A stretch of 54,776 nucleotides of DNA from Morganella psychrotolerans (GCF_001676155.1 NZ_LZEW01000005.1:1-54776), one strand, 5' to 3'. Shown: positions 35,883-46,187, counted from the first letter of the stretch. Program-made: numbers and translations. Notes: generated from the letters alone by a model not told the origin.

Positions 35883-38036
35883 TCAGTTTCCTGCCTTAGC
35901 CGGTGTCGTTGTACCGGACATCAGGTTCTTGAGAACCTCGTCACGGGCACCATCAAGCGCAATTCGTCCGTTATTCATCACAATAATCCGATCAACCAGT
36001 TGCAGAACACTTGTCCGGTGCGTGGTAACCACCAGCGTTTTATCCTGCGCCCATGTTTTCAATCCGCTGATAAGGCGCTGTTCCGCGATTTCATCCAGTG
36101 CGGATGTTGGTTCATCCAGCAGTACAATATTCGGATTTGTCAAAATAGTACGGGCAAGCAGAACGGCCTGGCGCTGTCCGCTGGACATCCCGAGCCCCCC
36201 TTCCCATAACACCCGGCTCAGCCCCTGCGGACTGCTGCTGACCAAATCCGCCACACCGGCAATCTGTAGCGCATTAATAATTTCTGCATCATCTGCTTTC
36301 GGCGCACCCAGCGTCATATTATCGCGCAGTGTGCCGTGTAACAGACGGGAATTTGCGCCGAGATAACCAATATCACGGCGCACATCATAAGGATCTATTG
36401 CTGATAAATTCACATCATCCAGGCGGATTTGCCCGGCTATCGGGTCTAATAACCCGCTCAGCGCATACAGCAGCGTCGATTTCCCGGAGCCGTTACGCCC
36501 GAGAATGGCAATTTTTTCACCCGGTTTAATTGTCAGTGAACCAATTGTCAGTACCGGATTTGCCTGCACATCATAAGTTACCGCGACATTTTCAAATTCA
36601 TAATGTCCGGTCAGTGACGGCTTATGAATAAGTTTTGTGCCGTACTGGGCATCAACCGGTTTTTCCATCAGCTCATTCAGGCTTTTTAATGAGACTTTCG
36701 TTGATTGCCAGCGCGCCAGCAGACCGGAGATTTGCGCCATCGGTGCCATCATCCGGGAACTGAGAATAGAGGCCCCGAGCAGTGCGCCGGTGGTTATCGC
36801 TCCGTCCATCACAAGGAATGCCCCGCACAATACGGTCACGGCAAACACCAGGGTCTGTACTGTCTGGCTCCAGGTCATCAGCCCCTGAGTGATAAATTTC
36901 ACTTTCAGGTTTGTATCACCCACTTTCTCATTCAGGTAGTTCCACTCCTGCTGAAAACGGGGCTCTGCACGGTGAAATTTAATGTCTTCCGCACACTGAA
37001 CCGCTTCAATCAAAGAGGCATTACGCAGTGTGCTTTCCCGCATCGCTTCATTGGCAAGCACGCCCAGCTTAGGCTGAAGCAGCAGACCCGGCAGGATCAT
37101 AACAAACAGCGCCACCAGCGGAACCAGAGCCAGGGGACCGGCGATCAACCATAGAATAACCAGGAATAAAAAGAAGAAAGGTAAATCAGATGCCGCTGTT
37201 ACCGTTGTGGAGGTAATGGTTTCGCGGACATTTTCCAGCTCCCGTAACTGGGAAACAAAAGTCCCGGTTGAGCGCATGCGCTCTTTCATGCGGATACGTA
37301 ACGCATGACCGAACACCGTATCGGTAATTTTCAGATCCGCCCGTTTACCGATAAGGTCAATCAGCCGTACCCGCATTATCCGCATCGTAAATTCAAACCC
37401 CATCGCAATCAGCACACCAATAAAGAGCACCAGCAGAGTGGGAATTGATTTTCCGGGAATAACCCGGTCATAGACCTGCATAGAGAAGATAATCGAACTC
37501 AGTGCCAGAACGTTAGCCAGCAACGCGGCAATCAGTACGGACACAAAATATTTGCGATCGCGCAGGACAATATCCCAGAACCAGCTTTTCTTAAACGGCT
37601 TGATATAATCATCCACGCGCGCATCCGGTACATTTCTTTCCGGTCGCGCCAGGATAACATCCCCGCCCTGAGTCAGTTTCAGTAACTCATCCAGCGCAAT
37701 ATGATTCTTTTTCTGTCCGCCGTGCAATAACTCCACCTGAACACGCCCGTCGGCAGAGATACTCTCTGCATACAGTGCCTGCCCGTCCGGCAGTGCCACA
37801 ATAAAAGGCAGATACCAGGGATTGAGCATCTCTTTGGTCAGCGGCACCCAGTCAAGTGTCAGACCAATATTGCGGGCGATGCGCTGAAGCTCGTTTTTTT
37901 GTCCGGTTCCGCTGCTGTATGTAAAATTGACTCTGGCATTCTCTTCCGAGACCGGTAAACGATAATGACGGGCAGCCAGGAGCAGCGCCTGCAACCACGT
38001 TTCATTATATTCACTCTGTTGTTGCTCTGAAATCAC
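35883..38036 (-). CDS. T1SS ABC exporter (LapB/BapC type) with degenerate C39-like domain
   Basis: This 717-residue half-transporter powers adhesin export. The first 130 residues are a C39-like domain without the catalytic cysteine, the form used by exporters of large RTX-type proteins with C-terminal signals. The membrane domain follows (about 160-430). The ATPase carries Walker A LGRNGSGKSTLL, signature MSSGQRQAVLLAR and Walker B NIVLLDEPTSALDE. It starts at a GTG overlapping the stop of the TolC-type gene (GTGA). The lack of peptidase activity separates its job from that of the CvaB-like exporter at 41147, which keeps the cysteine. Confidence 0.95.
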   Translation of the reverse strand: MISEQQQSEYNETWLQALLLAARHYRLPVSEENARVNFTYSSGTGQKNELQRIARNIGLTLDWVPLTKEMLNPWYLPFIVALPDGQALYAESISADGRVQVELLHGGQKKNHIALDELLKLTQGGDVILARPERNVPDARVDDYIKPFKKSWFWDIVLRDRKYFVSVLIAALLANVLALSSIIFSMQVYDRVIPGKSIPTLLVLFIGVLIAMGFEFTMRIMRVRLIDLIGKRADLKITDTVFGHALRIRMKERMRSTGTFVSQLRELENVRETITSTTVTAASDLPFFFLFLVILWLIAGPLALVPLVALFVMILPGLLLQPKLGVLANEAMRESTLRNASLIEAVQCAEDIKFHRAEPRFQQEWNYLNEKVGDTNLKVKFITQGLMTWSQTVQTLVFAVTVLCGAFLVMDGAITTGALLGASILSSRMMAPMAQISGLLARWQSTKVSLKSLNELMEKPVDAQYGTKLIHKPSLTGHYEFENVAVTYDVQANPVLTIGSLTIKPGEKIAILGRNGSGKSTLLYALSGLLDPIAGQIRLDDVNLSAIDPYDVRRDIGYLGANSRLLHGTLRDNMTLGAPKADDAEIINALQIAGVADLVSSSPQGLSRVLWEGGLGMSSGQRQAVLLARTILTNPNIVLLDEPTSALDEIAEQRLISGLKTWAQDKTLVVTTHRTSVLQLVDRIIVMNNGRIALDGARDEVLKNLMSGTTTPAKAGN

Positions 38037-39676
38037 TGGAGACTCCGTAGGGATTCATTGGATAATTGTAAGCTTTCGCGGAACCGCCCTAACTGAGAGG
38101 AACAACTGATGCTGGTTGCTAAGTAATCATATCTTGCCGCCGCATAATCGCGCCGTGACTGATGCCATTCCTGATCCGCATTCAGCAAATCGATAATACT
38201 GCGCTGACCCAGAGCAACGTATTGCTCCTGATACAGGCGGGTGACATCCTTGAGGGAGAGGTTTCGTGAAGCCAGTAATTTCATCCGTTCTTCCAGTTCA
38301 TTAAGCCGGATTTGCTGGTTGCGCCAGTTATTCTCAACAATATTCTGTGTATGACGAATTTCTGAATTGGCTGCATTTTCCTGATAGACCGCCATGCGCT
38401 GCTTCGAATTACTGGTATAGAAATTCGACAGCGGCACATTAACGGTCAGCTCAACACTGTGATCTTCGCGCCCGTAACGATCAGTATCTTTTGCATCAAA
38501 ACGCTGCTGATAAGTGCCCTGTAATCCGATACTTGGCATGGCTTCACGTTTGGCAACTTCGCGGTCACTTTGTGCGATAGTCAGCCCTGCCCTGGCAACC
38601 AACACCACCGGAACCGCATTAAAATCAATATTTTGTGCATAGCACTGCTGGCTATATAAAGATGAATCAATCGGCTGCCCTGATAACAGGCTGACGGACT
38701 CACCGGTCATCCGGTTCAGATTGAGGATCTGGTTTTCATGTTCAAGCTTCAGGGTATTAAGCTGGAGTTGTGCGGTATCCAGGCGGGCTTCCGCCTGAAC
38801 CAAATCAGCGCGGGACGCAGCACCTGCGGCGGTCCGCTCACGGGCAAGGTCGGTAATGTGACGTACTGAGCCCAGTTGTTCCTCTGCCAGCACGATATAT
38901 TCCTGATAGCGTTTGATATCGAGATACAGCATCGCCGTTTTCTCTGCCACTTCATCCGCATTTACAAACACTCGCAGCATAGACTGATCACTGCGTGCGA
39001 CTAAGGAATCTATCTGTGATGAGACTTTGCCGAACGAATAGAGCAACTGGCTGACACTCGCTGTTGCCACATAACCTTTGTCGCTGTTATTCAGGCTGCG
39101 GGAAATCCCTGCCCCCGGTTGCGGATAATATTCGGTTTCTTTCTGATATACCGCTTCCAACTGAGCACGGTATTGGTTAACCAGTCCGGACAAACCGGCA
39201 TCCCAGTCTAACGATTTGATAACGGCGTCCTGCAATGTCATCCCGCCGGGCATACTGTCCTGCCCGGCAACAGCCGGAACAGTTGCGGTAGCGGAGGCAT
39301 TAACCGGCCGTGACTTAGGCATATTATTCATAATGGATCGCTGGCGGATAATTTCGCTCTCCGATGCCACCGGATCCCCTGTCAGCGGAACCAATGGTGC
39401 CACCAACGGTACGTCATCCTGTTTCGCGGTAACCACACGGGCAGGTGAAACAGCCCGGCGATTCGGTTTTTCCGGCAAGGTGGTTATTTTAGGGGGTGTT
39501 TTCACCGGCCGCTGCTCTTCACCGCTGTCCCCGGTCAGTTCGGGTTCCCGTTCAACTTCCTGTGCTGCTTTATAACCAAATGCGCCGAATGAGACTGCCG
39601 CAGAAACCGGATGTATACAAACACCGGTAATAATGGCGACCACAGAAAGGTTGCGTACAAACCAATTTACTTTCAC
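38033..39676 (-). CDS. TolC-family T1SS outer-membrane channel (BapB/LapE type)
   Basis: This outer-membrane efflux channel of 547 residues starts at GTG behind AAAAGGTCTGAG. A signal peptide (LSVVAIITGVCIHPVSA) is followed by about 115 proline-rich residues (PPKITTLPEKPNRRAVSPAR, PLVAPLVPLTGDP) not seen in E. coli TolC. The channel part comes next: GMTLQDAVIKSLDWDAGLSG, YYPQPGAGISRSLNN, RTAAGAASRADLVQAEARLD. It is the first gene of the three-gene exporter operon. It is the only outer-membrane channel in the window, so the CvaAB pair may share it or use chromosomal TolC. Confidence 0.92.
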   Translation of the reverse strand: MKVNWFVRNLSVVAIITGVCIHPVSAAVSFGAFGYKAAQEVEREPELTGDSGEEQRPVKTPPKITTLPEKPNRRAVSPARVVTAKQDDVPLVAPLVPLTGDPVASESEIIRQRSIMNNMPKSRPVNASATATVPAVAGQDSMPGGMTLQDAVIKSLDWDAGLSGLVNQYRAQLEAVYQKETEYYPQPGAGISRSLNNSDKGYVATASVSQLLYSFGKVSSQIDSLVARSDQSMLRVFVNADEVAEKTAMLYLDIKRYQEYIVLAEEQLGSVRHITDLARERTAAGAASRADLVQAEARLDTAQLQLNTLKLEHENQILNLNRMTGESVSLLSGQPIDSSLYSQQCYAQNIDFNAVPVVLVARAGLTIAQSDREVAKREAMPSIGLQGTYQQRFDAKDTDRYGREDHSVELTVNVPLSNFYTSNSKQRMAVYQENAANSEIRHTQNIVENNWRNQQIRLNELEERMKLLASRNLSLKDVTRLYQEQYVALGQRSIIDLLNADQEWHQSRRDYAAARYDYLATSISCSSQLGRFRESLQLSNESLRSLQ

Positions 39677-40223
39677 TGCTCAGACCTTTTATGCTGACGA
39701 ATACCGGTGAATACATAAAAATGAAAACAAAACAGATCCTGATACAGTCAGACTGTGACAGGTAAACGCATTTCCGGCCGGAATAATTATGATTATCAGT
39801 CTCCTGACTATTCTGAGAAGAAAGAAAGCCAACAGACTGATGAATAGCCCGGAGATGTTGCAGGCGCACCATAACCTTGTCCGCACAATAATGCAGAGTG
39901 CAATATCCTGCTCCGGGAAAATTACTGAATAGCGGGTAGCTTATCAAAAAGCCGCAGGGATTTTCCGGCGATAGTGATAACATAAAATGTTAATGGCAGG
40001 TTGAATAACCTATAATTCAACCTGTAAACAAAAATATATTTTGTAAATGGTTTTTTTATTATTCTGAACACGATAATTTCACTTAGTTATTTAAATGTAG
40101 TGTTATTTTAAATAACATTAATGCAAAAATAACATTACAATACAAAGTCATCATTATGTGATGAATAATTGAGTAAACTCAGCACTCATCACATAACGAC
40201 GGGTTAATATACCGAAAATAAAA
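39677..40223. other. Gap between TolC-type gene and small secreted-protein gene, with two inverted repeats
   Basis: No convincing gene is present. An open frame overlapping the TolC start is noncoding in character. Two inverted repeats are visible: CAGGTTGAAT/ATTCAACCTG at 39997-40024, and a nested hairpin at 40154-40196 with outer arms TTATGTGATGA/TCATCACATAA and inner arms TGAGT/ACTCA. The second sits directly after the small secreted-protein gene and could end or stabilise its mRNA. Neither has a T tract. The TolC operon promoter should be here. Confidence 0.5.
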
Positions 40224-40807
40224 TCAGCGACCGCAATAATATTTCGCTGCATTATGAGCATCTGTATTTGGAAAAACCGACACTTTTTCAAGATTATCGA
40301 TATTGTAATTATCTAGTTTAAGCTTGCGGCTGTAGATAACATTATTATTCATCAGATAGGTCTTAGATAGCTGATAGCCACTGAAGTCGCTACAATCCAT
40401 CACCCAGGTGTCGACCACCCGGTTAAAATAAATTCCGCTTGGCTTACCCGCTTTCTTAAACTCAACTTTTTTATCACCAATTCCCTGAGTCATAAAAGAA
40501 AACTGAATTTTCCGGTCTGAGTTCTCTTTAGGAAAAACTTGTGTAAAAAAAAAGGCTGAATTCATTTTTACTGTCACGGATACCGGAGTCTGTCCACTCA
40601 GTATTAAGCAGACTGATCGTATTCAGATTGGCAACCGGGTTTGGTGCAATTTCTGAATTAACCGGTTCCGGTACATTAATCTGCTCCGGTACATCAGCCT
40701 GTACAGGTACAGGTTTAAGAAACCTCTCAGCTGAGGCAAAAAAAACTGACTGCCGTTAATGACAATAAAAGCACACTACGTCGCATCACTATACTTACTC
40801 TGTTCAT
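40224..40807 (-). CDS. Small secreted protein, possibly surface-adhesin protein E-like, two homopolymer frameshifts
   Basis: Removing one base from each of two A runs (40738-40745 and 40545-40553) gives about 193 residues from the ATG at 40807. A signal peptide (SVLLLSLTAVSFFASA) leads into a proline/valine-rich stretch (PVPVQADVPEQINVPEPV), then a compact domain with SGIYFNRVVDTWVMDCSDFSGYQ-type strands, split here as SGIYFNRVVDTWVMDC and DFSGYQLSKTYLM. The pair of cysteines (MDCSD and KYYCGR) recalls the surface-adhesin protein E family, but this is a weak resemblance. It lies alone between the two exporters. The assignment and the frame repairs are inference. Confidence 0.5.
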
Positions 40808-41146
40808 AAGCGTTAATATCCATATATTATAACTTCCGTCGTCTGACAGAATAGTGTGAAAAAAATGAAGTTCGTCCGACCTGAAATATCAGAGTGATAC
40901 TATTAATAAAAGATCAACCTGACCATTGTATTATATAGCTATGTATTTTTCACTCTCTGCAAAGGGAATTAATATCACATTTAACATCACAATGAACAAC
41001 AATATGGATAAAGTAACGTGTTAATAATTAATAGAACAACAAACACATTATTACTTTATTAAGTATCAGAGAAAACAAACAAGTGTAATAACTTATATTA
41101 ATTTAATTAAAAAAATTATTAGTTTATATATCAATAATACGTATTA
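40808..41146. other. AT-rich gap after cvaB-like gene
   Basis: About 340 bp without a gene. It contains a 12-bp palindrome TAATACGTATTA at about 41135-41146, just after the exporter stop. No strong terminator was found. Confidence 0.4.
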
Positions 41147-43252
41147 CTATTTTATGTTTAAATCGATTACCCGGTCTGCCGACTCAATGGTTGACTCGCG
41201 ATGAGCAATAATCACGCGGGTTATCGGTAACCGGCGGATAGCCTGGTTAACATAGGATTCACTCTCTTTATCCAGCGCACTCGTAGCTTCATCCATAAAC
41301 AGAATTCGCGGCTTACGGTACAGGGCGCGGGCGATGAATACCCGCTGTTTTTGCCCGCCGGACAAACCTTCGCCCAGTTCACCTATCAGCGTTTCATAGC
41401 CCATCGGCATCTGCGTGATAACATCATGAATAAAGGCCGCCTGCGCACAGGCTATCATCAGTGGCTCATCCGGGTTTTCGGTAAAGCCGCAGATATTTTC
41501 ACGGATAGAGCCGGAGAACAGTTTGTCATCCTGCATAACGCAGGCGATCATTTTATGATAATTATTCACACCGAGCTGGCGGATATCAATATTATCGAGA
41601 AAGACCTTGCCCTCTGTCGGCTCAAACAGCCCGCACAGCACTTTCATCAGTGTTGTTTTCCCTGAACCGGATGCACCGACAATCGCCACACTCTCTCCGG
41701 GCTGTATCGCCAGATTAATATTGCGAAAAATCGGCGGGGACTGGCTGTCATAACTGTAAGCCAGATCGTTGGTTTCCAGCCCGGCGGCTTTCATCTGCGG
41801 CTCATACGGGATATCCGGCTTTTTATTTTCCGGTTCATTCAGCGCGATATCAGAAATACGCTCGTTGTGCAGGCTCATCATCCGCAGTTGCAACAGGAAT
41901 TCAATAACAGACGAGGCACGCGCAGAAAATTGTTCCCGGTAAGCACCAAACGCCACAAACATCCCGATAGTCATCGCATTATCAATCACCAGACTGACAC
42001 CGACCCATAAAATAGCTATCTGGTCACACGCCATAACAAAGGTATTGACCCCGCCGAACAGCATATTCATTTTTGTCAGACGAATTCCGGTATTGATGGA
42101 ATCCACTTTCAGATTCAGCCAGTGATTACCCCGGCGCTCACTCATTCCCTGGGTTTTCACTGTAGTGATGCCGTAGAGGGACTCCATAAAATACGATCCA
42201 GCCCGGGCATTTTTAATCAGGGATTCTTCTGAGAGCCGGCGGTAATAACCATAAGTCACCAGCCGCATAACGATATAAATTCCTGTAAATGCAAGAACAA
42301 TCCAGGTCAGATATCCGCCGTAGAGGAGCATCATCAGAAACACGCCGATCAGCATAATACCGTCCATGATCGCCCCGACCACACTGGTGGTAAAGGTGGA
42401 TTGCAGCACATCAAGAGACGCAAACCGGGAATGAATGTCCCCGAGCTTTCTTCGCTCAAAATAACTCAGCGGCAGACGCAACAGGTGGGTGAACAGCCCG
42501 GATTGCCACTGGACATTAATAACCGTCCCCATCACCAGTGTCGACCACGCCCGGCACATACTGACGGCGGCGCGCAGCAGAATAAAGAAAATAAGTCCGG
42601 TACAAATAAGAGAGAGCAGCCCTTTTTCCCCCGCCGGTATCGCGTGATCCATCACCAGTTGCGTTCCCGCCGGCATAATCAGCCCGATAGCTTCAATCAC
42701 CACCGAAAACGCAAAGATTTTCAGCAGGGCTTTTTTCAGCCCGTGAATGTTACCGACAAGCTTGCGCAGACTCAGTTTATTGACCACTTCCTGCCTGGTA
42801 AAGGTACTGCCGGGCCAGGCCTCCAGCGCAACCCCGGTGAAATTGCGGGACATCTCCTCCCTCCCCGCAATGCGGCGGCCGTATGCAGGGTCGTGCAGGA
42901 TAAAACGATTTCCTTTTATTTTTACCAGCACCAGAAAGTGGTTGAAATCCCAGTGTAAAATACAAGGCAGACGCAGATTAGCCAGGTCATCCATATCCAG
43001 TGACAACGCACGGGTCGTCATACCCAGCTCTGAGGCAATACCGGTCAGTCCGGCCAGTGTTGCACCACGGGCTGACAAATTAAACTGCCGGCGCAGAGAG
43101 ATAAGGTCGATACTTTTACCGTAATGCGCACAAATCATTGCCAGACTGGCAAGCCCGCATTCAGAGGACTCAGTCTGGTGGATAACCGGAACACGGCTGA
43201 GGAGCGTAATATCAAGCTTTTCAATGATACTTTTGATGGATAAACGGCTCAT
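41147..43252 (-). CDS. cvaB: CvaB-like peptidase-containing ABC exporter for double-glycine microcins
   Basis: This 701-residue exporter cleaves double-glycine leaders and exports the mature peptide. The N-terminal C39 peptidase is intact: Cys in [16 protein letters not shown] (about residue 32), His in [13 protein letters not shown] (about 105) and Asp in [10 protein letters not shown] (about 121). The text [11 protein letters not shown] is also found in colicin V CvaB. A six-helix membrane domain and an ATPase follow, with Walker [16 protein letters not shown], signature [13 protein letters not shown] and Walker [13 protein letters not shown]. Its ATG overlaps the cvaA stop by 4 nt. With three double-glycine peptides directly upstream, export of those peptides is the obvious role. 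Confidence 0.95.
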   Translation of the reverse strand: MSRLSIKSIIEKLDITLLSRVPVIHQTESSECGLASLAMICAHYGKSIDLISLRRQFNLSARGATLAGLTGIASELGMTTRALSLDMDDLANLRLPCILHWDFNHFLVLVKIKGNRFILHDPAYGRRIAGREEMSRNFTGVALEAWPGSTFTRQEVVNKLSLRKLVGNIHGLKKALLKIFAFSVVIEAIGLIMPAGTQLVMDHAIPAGEKGLLSLICTGLIFFILLRAAVSMCRAWSTLVMGTVINVQWQSGLFTHLLRLPLSYFERRKLGDIHSRFASLDVLQSTFTTSVVGAIMDGIMLIGVFLMMLLYGGYLTWIVLAFTGIYIVMRLVTYGYYRRLSEESLIKNARAGSYFMESLYGITTVKTQGMSERRGNHWLNLKVDSINTGIRLTKMNMLFGGVNTFVMACDQIAILWVGVSLVIDNAMTIGMFVAFGAYREQFSARASSVIEFLLQLRMMSLHNERISDIALNEPENKKPDIPYEPQMKAAGLETNDLAYSYDSQSPPIFRNINLAIQPGESVAIVGASGSGKTTLMKVLCGLFEPTEGKVFLDNIDIRQLGVNNYHKMIACVMQDDKLFSGSIRENICGFTENPDEPLMIACAQAAFIHDVITQMPMGYETLIGELGEGLSGGQKQRVFIARALYRKPRILFMDEATSALDKESESYVNQAIRRLPITRVIIAHRESTIESADRVIDLNIK

Positions 43253-44575
43253 ACGGCTCCCCTGTCAGCTGACAAACCGGGAGAAATAACAGTGTCTTCT
43301 GAGGGTGTCACCGGCTCAGAGGCACTTTGTTTCATGTTATAAAAAGGCGACACCATCCACTGATAAATTTTCCGTTTTTCCAGAAAAAATGTCGTTTGTA
43401 CTTTCATTCCGTTTTGCAGGCTCAGTTCACGCCCGTCATAAGTGATCCGTTCCTTTTCCGGATGCACGATGACTTTGTAATAAGGAACTGACTGAACCTG
43501 ATAATCTTTCGGCGCCCCCGCATACGTCATCATTTCCTGCGGGGAAGCGGGTGCCGTGGAAATAACGTGGATCACCGCAGCAAACAGCCCGAATTTTTCA
43601 GCCGGAAACGCGTCATAGCGGATATTGACGGCATCACCGACTCTCAGCCAGGGCAGAGCATCATCCGGAACCCAGAGCACCAGCCGGTACCGGCTGGCAT
43701 CTTCCGGTAAAATCTGCAGCAATGTGTCACCGGGATTGACCATCTGACCAACCGTCACGCCCAGAGAATCCACCCGTCCGTCCGTCAGTGCCCGCACAAC
43801 AATTTCGCTGCCGGCATCATTATTTACCTGCTCTTTTTGTAACTCAAACCGCTGTAATTCCATCTGATAAATCCGGTTATCAAATTCGGCGGCCTGACTG
43901 AATATCTGCCCTTCCAGAGCGGTAATCTGCAGGGCATTTTGTTCATTTTGTCCGCCCAGTCCCAGCAAACTGTTTTGTTGTGAGTAATAAAGTGCAACCT
44001 GATTAAGCCACTGGTCTTTATTTATCAGCCCTTTTTCCCGGTAGCCGCGATAATTATCCATATTCTGTTTCATAATACGGATCCCTTCTTCGGCCCGATT
44101 AATAATACCGACAGAACGGGCATGGGCATCAATATAGAGATTTTTTTGTTTCTCCAGTGCGGCCAGTGTGGTCTGTTTATTTTCGTCAAGGCGGGCTATC
44201 ATGTCTGTGATACGTTGTAACTGATTTTGTATTTCACGCCGCTGGTTGTCACTCACCACGCCGCTGGTTGTCGCTCTGTTAATATCAATAATATAAATGG
44301 GATCATTTTTTTTTAACAGACTGTCCTTCGCGGACATATTGCTGCGTAATAAATCCCTGTACACCTGCATAAACGGTGACGGCGCGCGGGTAAGTGGAAA
44401 CCTCGCCGATGGCATTCACCTGGCGGGTGTAAGAGCCTGAAATAATGAAGGTCAGAAAAGAGAGCAAGAATACCGCACAGAGAACAGTAATTATCCAAAG
44501 CGGAATACCGGGTAATAACAGGGCTTTTCCCTGCCATTTCATTTTTCTGTTATTAAGTGCTTCCTGCCGGAACAA
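43249..44575 (-). CDS. cvaA: CvaA-like microcin secretion membrane-fusion protein, one homopolymer frameshift
   Basis: This is the periplasmic adaptor for the CvaB-like exporter. The protein is interrupted at a T9 run (44306-44314). Removing one base joins [20 protein letters not shown] at the N-terminus to [20 protein letters not shown] and the rest, about 442 residues. The N-terminus is close to colicin V CvaA ([15 protein letters not shown] pattern), which supports the TTG start at 44575. One membrane helix lies near 29-50, then the [20 protein letters not shown] segment, coiled coils, and the C-terminal barrel ([20 protein letters not shown]). It lies about 150 bp downstream of the first microcin gene, past a terminator. 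Confidence 0.93.
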
Positions 44576-44632
44576 TATCGGCCTCTGCCTGTCGGCATCA
44601 GGTTATTCAGATATTTAGTATTAGCAGAAAAA

Positions 44633-44675
44633 ATAAAAAAATGGGATCTCATAAAATAATGAGACCCCATAATTT
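44633..44675 (-). terminator. Rho-independent terminator after microcin-like gene 1
   Basis: On the minus strand, TGGGGTCTCAT, a short AT loop and ATGAGATCCCA are followed by seven T. It separates the peptide gene from cvaA, so peptide and exporter can be expressed at different levels. Confidence 0.88.
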
Positions 44676-44722
44676 ATGATATTGACCAGAACAGAGTCAA
44701 TACAATTAATCAGTAGTATAGA

Positions 44723-45001
44723 TTAACCAAGCAGCTTTTTAAATAAGCCACCAACACCAGGAAGTGCAGTTAAGCGGGATTCAATTTTATCCCCGATGCT
44801 TCCGCCGATTTGTGAACCCAGATCTTTACCTAAGCCCGCATATTTTTCTGCGATATTAATCGTTCCCAGAACTGGTAATTTTGTGAATGCCTGAAATGCA
44901 GCATCACCCGCTTTACTGCCAAAACCAACTAAAGCATCTTTAATAAAACCAGCACCAGATGCATTTTCAACTTCCTGAAGATTTAATTCTCTCATTTTCA
45001 A
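44723..45001 (-). CDS. Microcin-like double-glycine peptide 1
   Basis: This 92-residue precursor has leader MKMRELNLQEVENASGA, matching the class II microcin leader pattern (M-R-E-L, hydrophobic/acidic alternation, S-G-A or G-G at the cut). Cleavage after SGA would leave a 75-residue peptide beginning GFIKDALVGFG. The core holds VLGTINIAEKYAGLGKDLG and SQIGGSIGDKI, a run of G-x3-G spacings, and ends GLFKKLLG. The net charge is basic, and there is no cysteine. The ribosome-binding site AAAAGGGATA is shared by all three peptide genes. It lies upstream of the cvaA/cvaB pair, which is the supporting context. It is not one of the named microcins I recall (V, L, N, H47, M, I47, E492, PDI, S). Confidence 0.88.
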   Translation of the reverse strand: MKMRELNLQEVENASGAGFIKDALVGFGSKAGDAAFQAFTKLPVLGTINIAEKYAGLGKDLGSQIGGSIGDKIESRLTALPGVGGLFKKLLG

Positions 45002-45524
45002 ATATCCCTTTTATTGTTAGTTAAGTGGCATCATTCATATCTGAGCCTGTACTTATTTTAAATGAAACTATAACTAATAATGAATAGAGGAAAATACGTA
45101 ACGAAGAAATACACAGAGTTATCTTATTTTTATCCACCATGCATCCATATCGTTTTTTTATGATAATACATTCTTTATTTATCATGAAGATAGAGATGTA
45201 AAATATATTTCACATTGTTTCAGGATGTATATTTAAGCCTAAGAAACAATAACTACGTATTGATGGGTAATACTTAATTTATTGTAAAGATTTCACTCCT
45301 TTCGTCATAAATAAAATGTCTGTTCACAATATAACCAGAACCAATGACAATGCAGGAATTAAAATGTGAATAGATAAAAACAAATGTATAATGTTCAAAC
45401 CAAATGGCCGGTTCAATTAAATAAAAAACATAACTAATAAATTATTCTTAACGATTTAATGCAGCCTGATTTATAGTATAAACCTACATAATACAGACTA
45501 TTCTTATGCAAATAAGGTTATAAT
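45002..45524. promoter_or_regulatory. Upstream region of microcin-like gene 1
   Basis: This AT-rich 520 bp carries no credible gene. A block at 45054-45102 (TTATTTTAATGAA on the plus strand, then ACGTAA after 29 nt) matches one at the same internal spacing upstream of peptide gene 3, and probably contains the promoter. No immunity gene is evident. Confidence 0.5.
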
Positions 45525-45560
45525 AAAAAATCCTCCGGGGTAATAACCACAGAGGATTTT
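45525..45560 (-). terminator. Rho-independent terminator after microcin-like gene 2
   Basis: On the minus strand AAATCCTCTGTGG, a short loop and CCCCGGAGGATTT form a stem followed by TTTTATT, about 50 bp after the stop. Confidence 0.85.
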
Positions 45561-45609
45561 ATTATGATCATTATTCTGACATTGCAATATTATTTAATTA
45601 CATCATTGC

Positions 45610-45885
45610 CTATTTACAAATACCACCGAGGTCGACAAAACTGCCTAATTTATCTTCAATCACACCACCAATCATTGAACCAACACGCCCTCCCACTTCT
45701 TTACCCAGCCCCGGATAGGCATCAGCAAGACTGACGGTACCGACAAGAGGCAGATCAACCGTCAGATAAGGACCGAGAAGCTCATATCCCCAGCCACCAA
45801 TCTTTTTACCAAGCTCGGTAATCGTATCCTGAACACAACCTGCACCGGAAACCTGTGTAATTTCAGCGTAATTTAGTTCTTTCAT
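45610..45885 (-). CDS. Microcin-like double-glycine peptide 2, with terminal cysteines
   Basis: This 91-residue precursor has leader MKELNYAEITQVSGA. The predicted mature peptide of 76 residues begins GCVQDTITELGKKIGGW and ends VDLGGICK. Its core LVGTVSLADAYPGLGKEVG aligns with the other two peptides but is more divergent (GGRVGSMIGGVIEDKLG). It alone has cysteines, one at mature position 2 and one two residues before the C-terminus, so an end-to-end disulfide is possible. It has the shared AAAAGGGA ribosome-binding site and its own terminator. Function as a microcin is inferred from the leader and from the exporter pair downstream. Confidence 0.85.
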   Translation of the reverse strand: MKELNYAEITQVSGAGCVQDTITELGKKIGGWGYELLGPYLTVDLPLVGTVSLADAYPGLGKEVGGRVGSMIGGVIEDKLGSFVDLGGICK

Positions 45886-46150
45886 GATTATTCCCTTTTA
45901 TTAAAAATAAAATATGACTTAAATAATATAATGGTTATAAATATAGATATTATCACCGAGAATACTTTCCCAATAGAAACTAAATATCTAGTTTATAAAA
46001 CATTAATTACTCGTTAAATATATTACTGATTATTTTTATACTTAGGTAAATCAATATAAATTATATAGGCATCTATAAATATAAAGGCTACAGTGTAATT
46101 ATCAGGATGAGAATGAATAAAGAAATCATACGATATTATATAATGCCATA
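45886..46150. other. Upstream region of microcin-like gene 2
   Basis: About 265 bp, AT-rich, with no gene. The block shared by peptide genes 1 and 3 is not present here, so gene 2 probably has a different promoter. Confidence 0.45.
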
Positions 46151-46187
46151 AATAAAAATAGGAGTTCATTTAATAATGAGCTCCCTT
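46151..46187 (-). terminator. Rho-independent terminator after microcin-like gene 3
   Basis: On the minus strand GGGAGCTCAT, a six-base loop and ATGAACTCCT with one mismatch are followed by ATTTTTATTT. It lies about 50 bp after the stop. Confidence 0.75.

Noticed and set aside
39570-39983. A 137-codon open frame on the minus strand overlapping the start of the TolC-type gene
   Set aside because: It overlaps the TolC-type gene in another frame, is rich in Cys and aromatic residues without a family pattern, and has no convincing ribosome-binding site.
45081-45250. A small plus-strand frame, 27 codons as given and about 50 if one base of a T7 run is removed, considered as an immunity gene
   Set aside because: Its sequence is charged and aromatic without a membrane helix or a recognisable pattern, and the correction is speculative.
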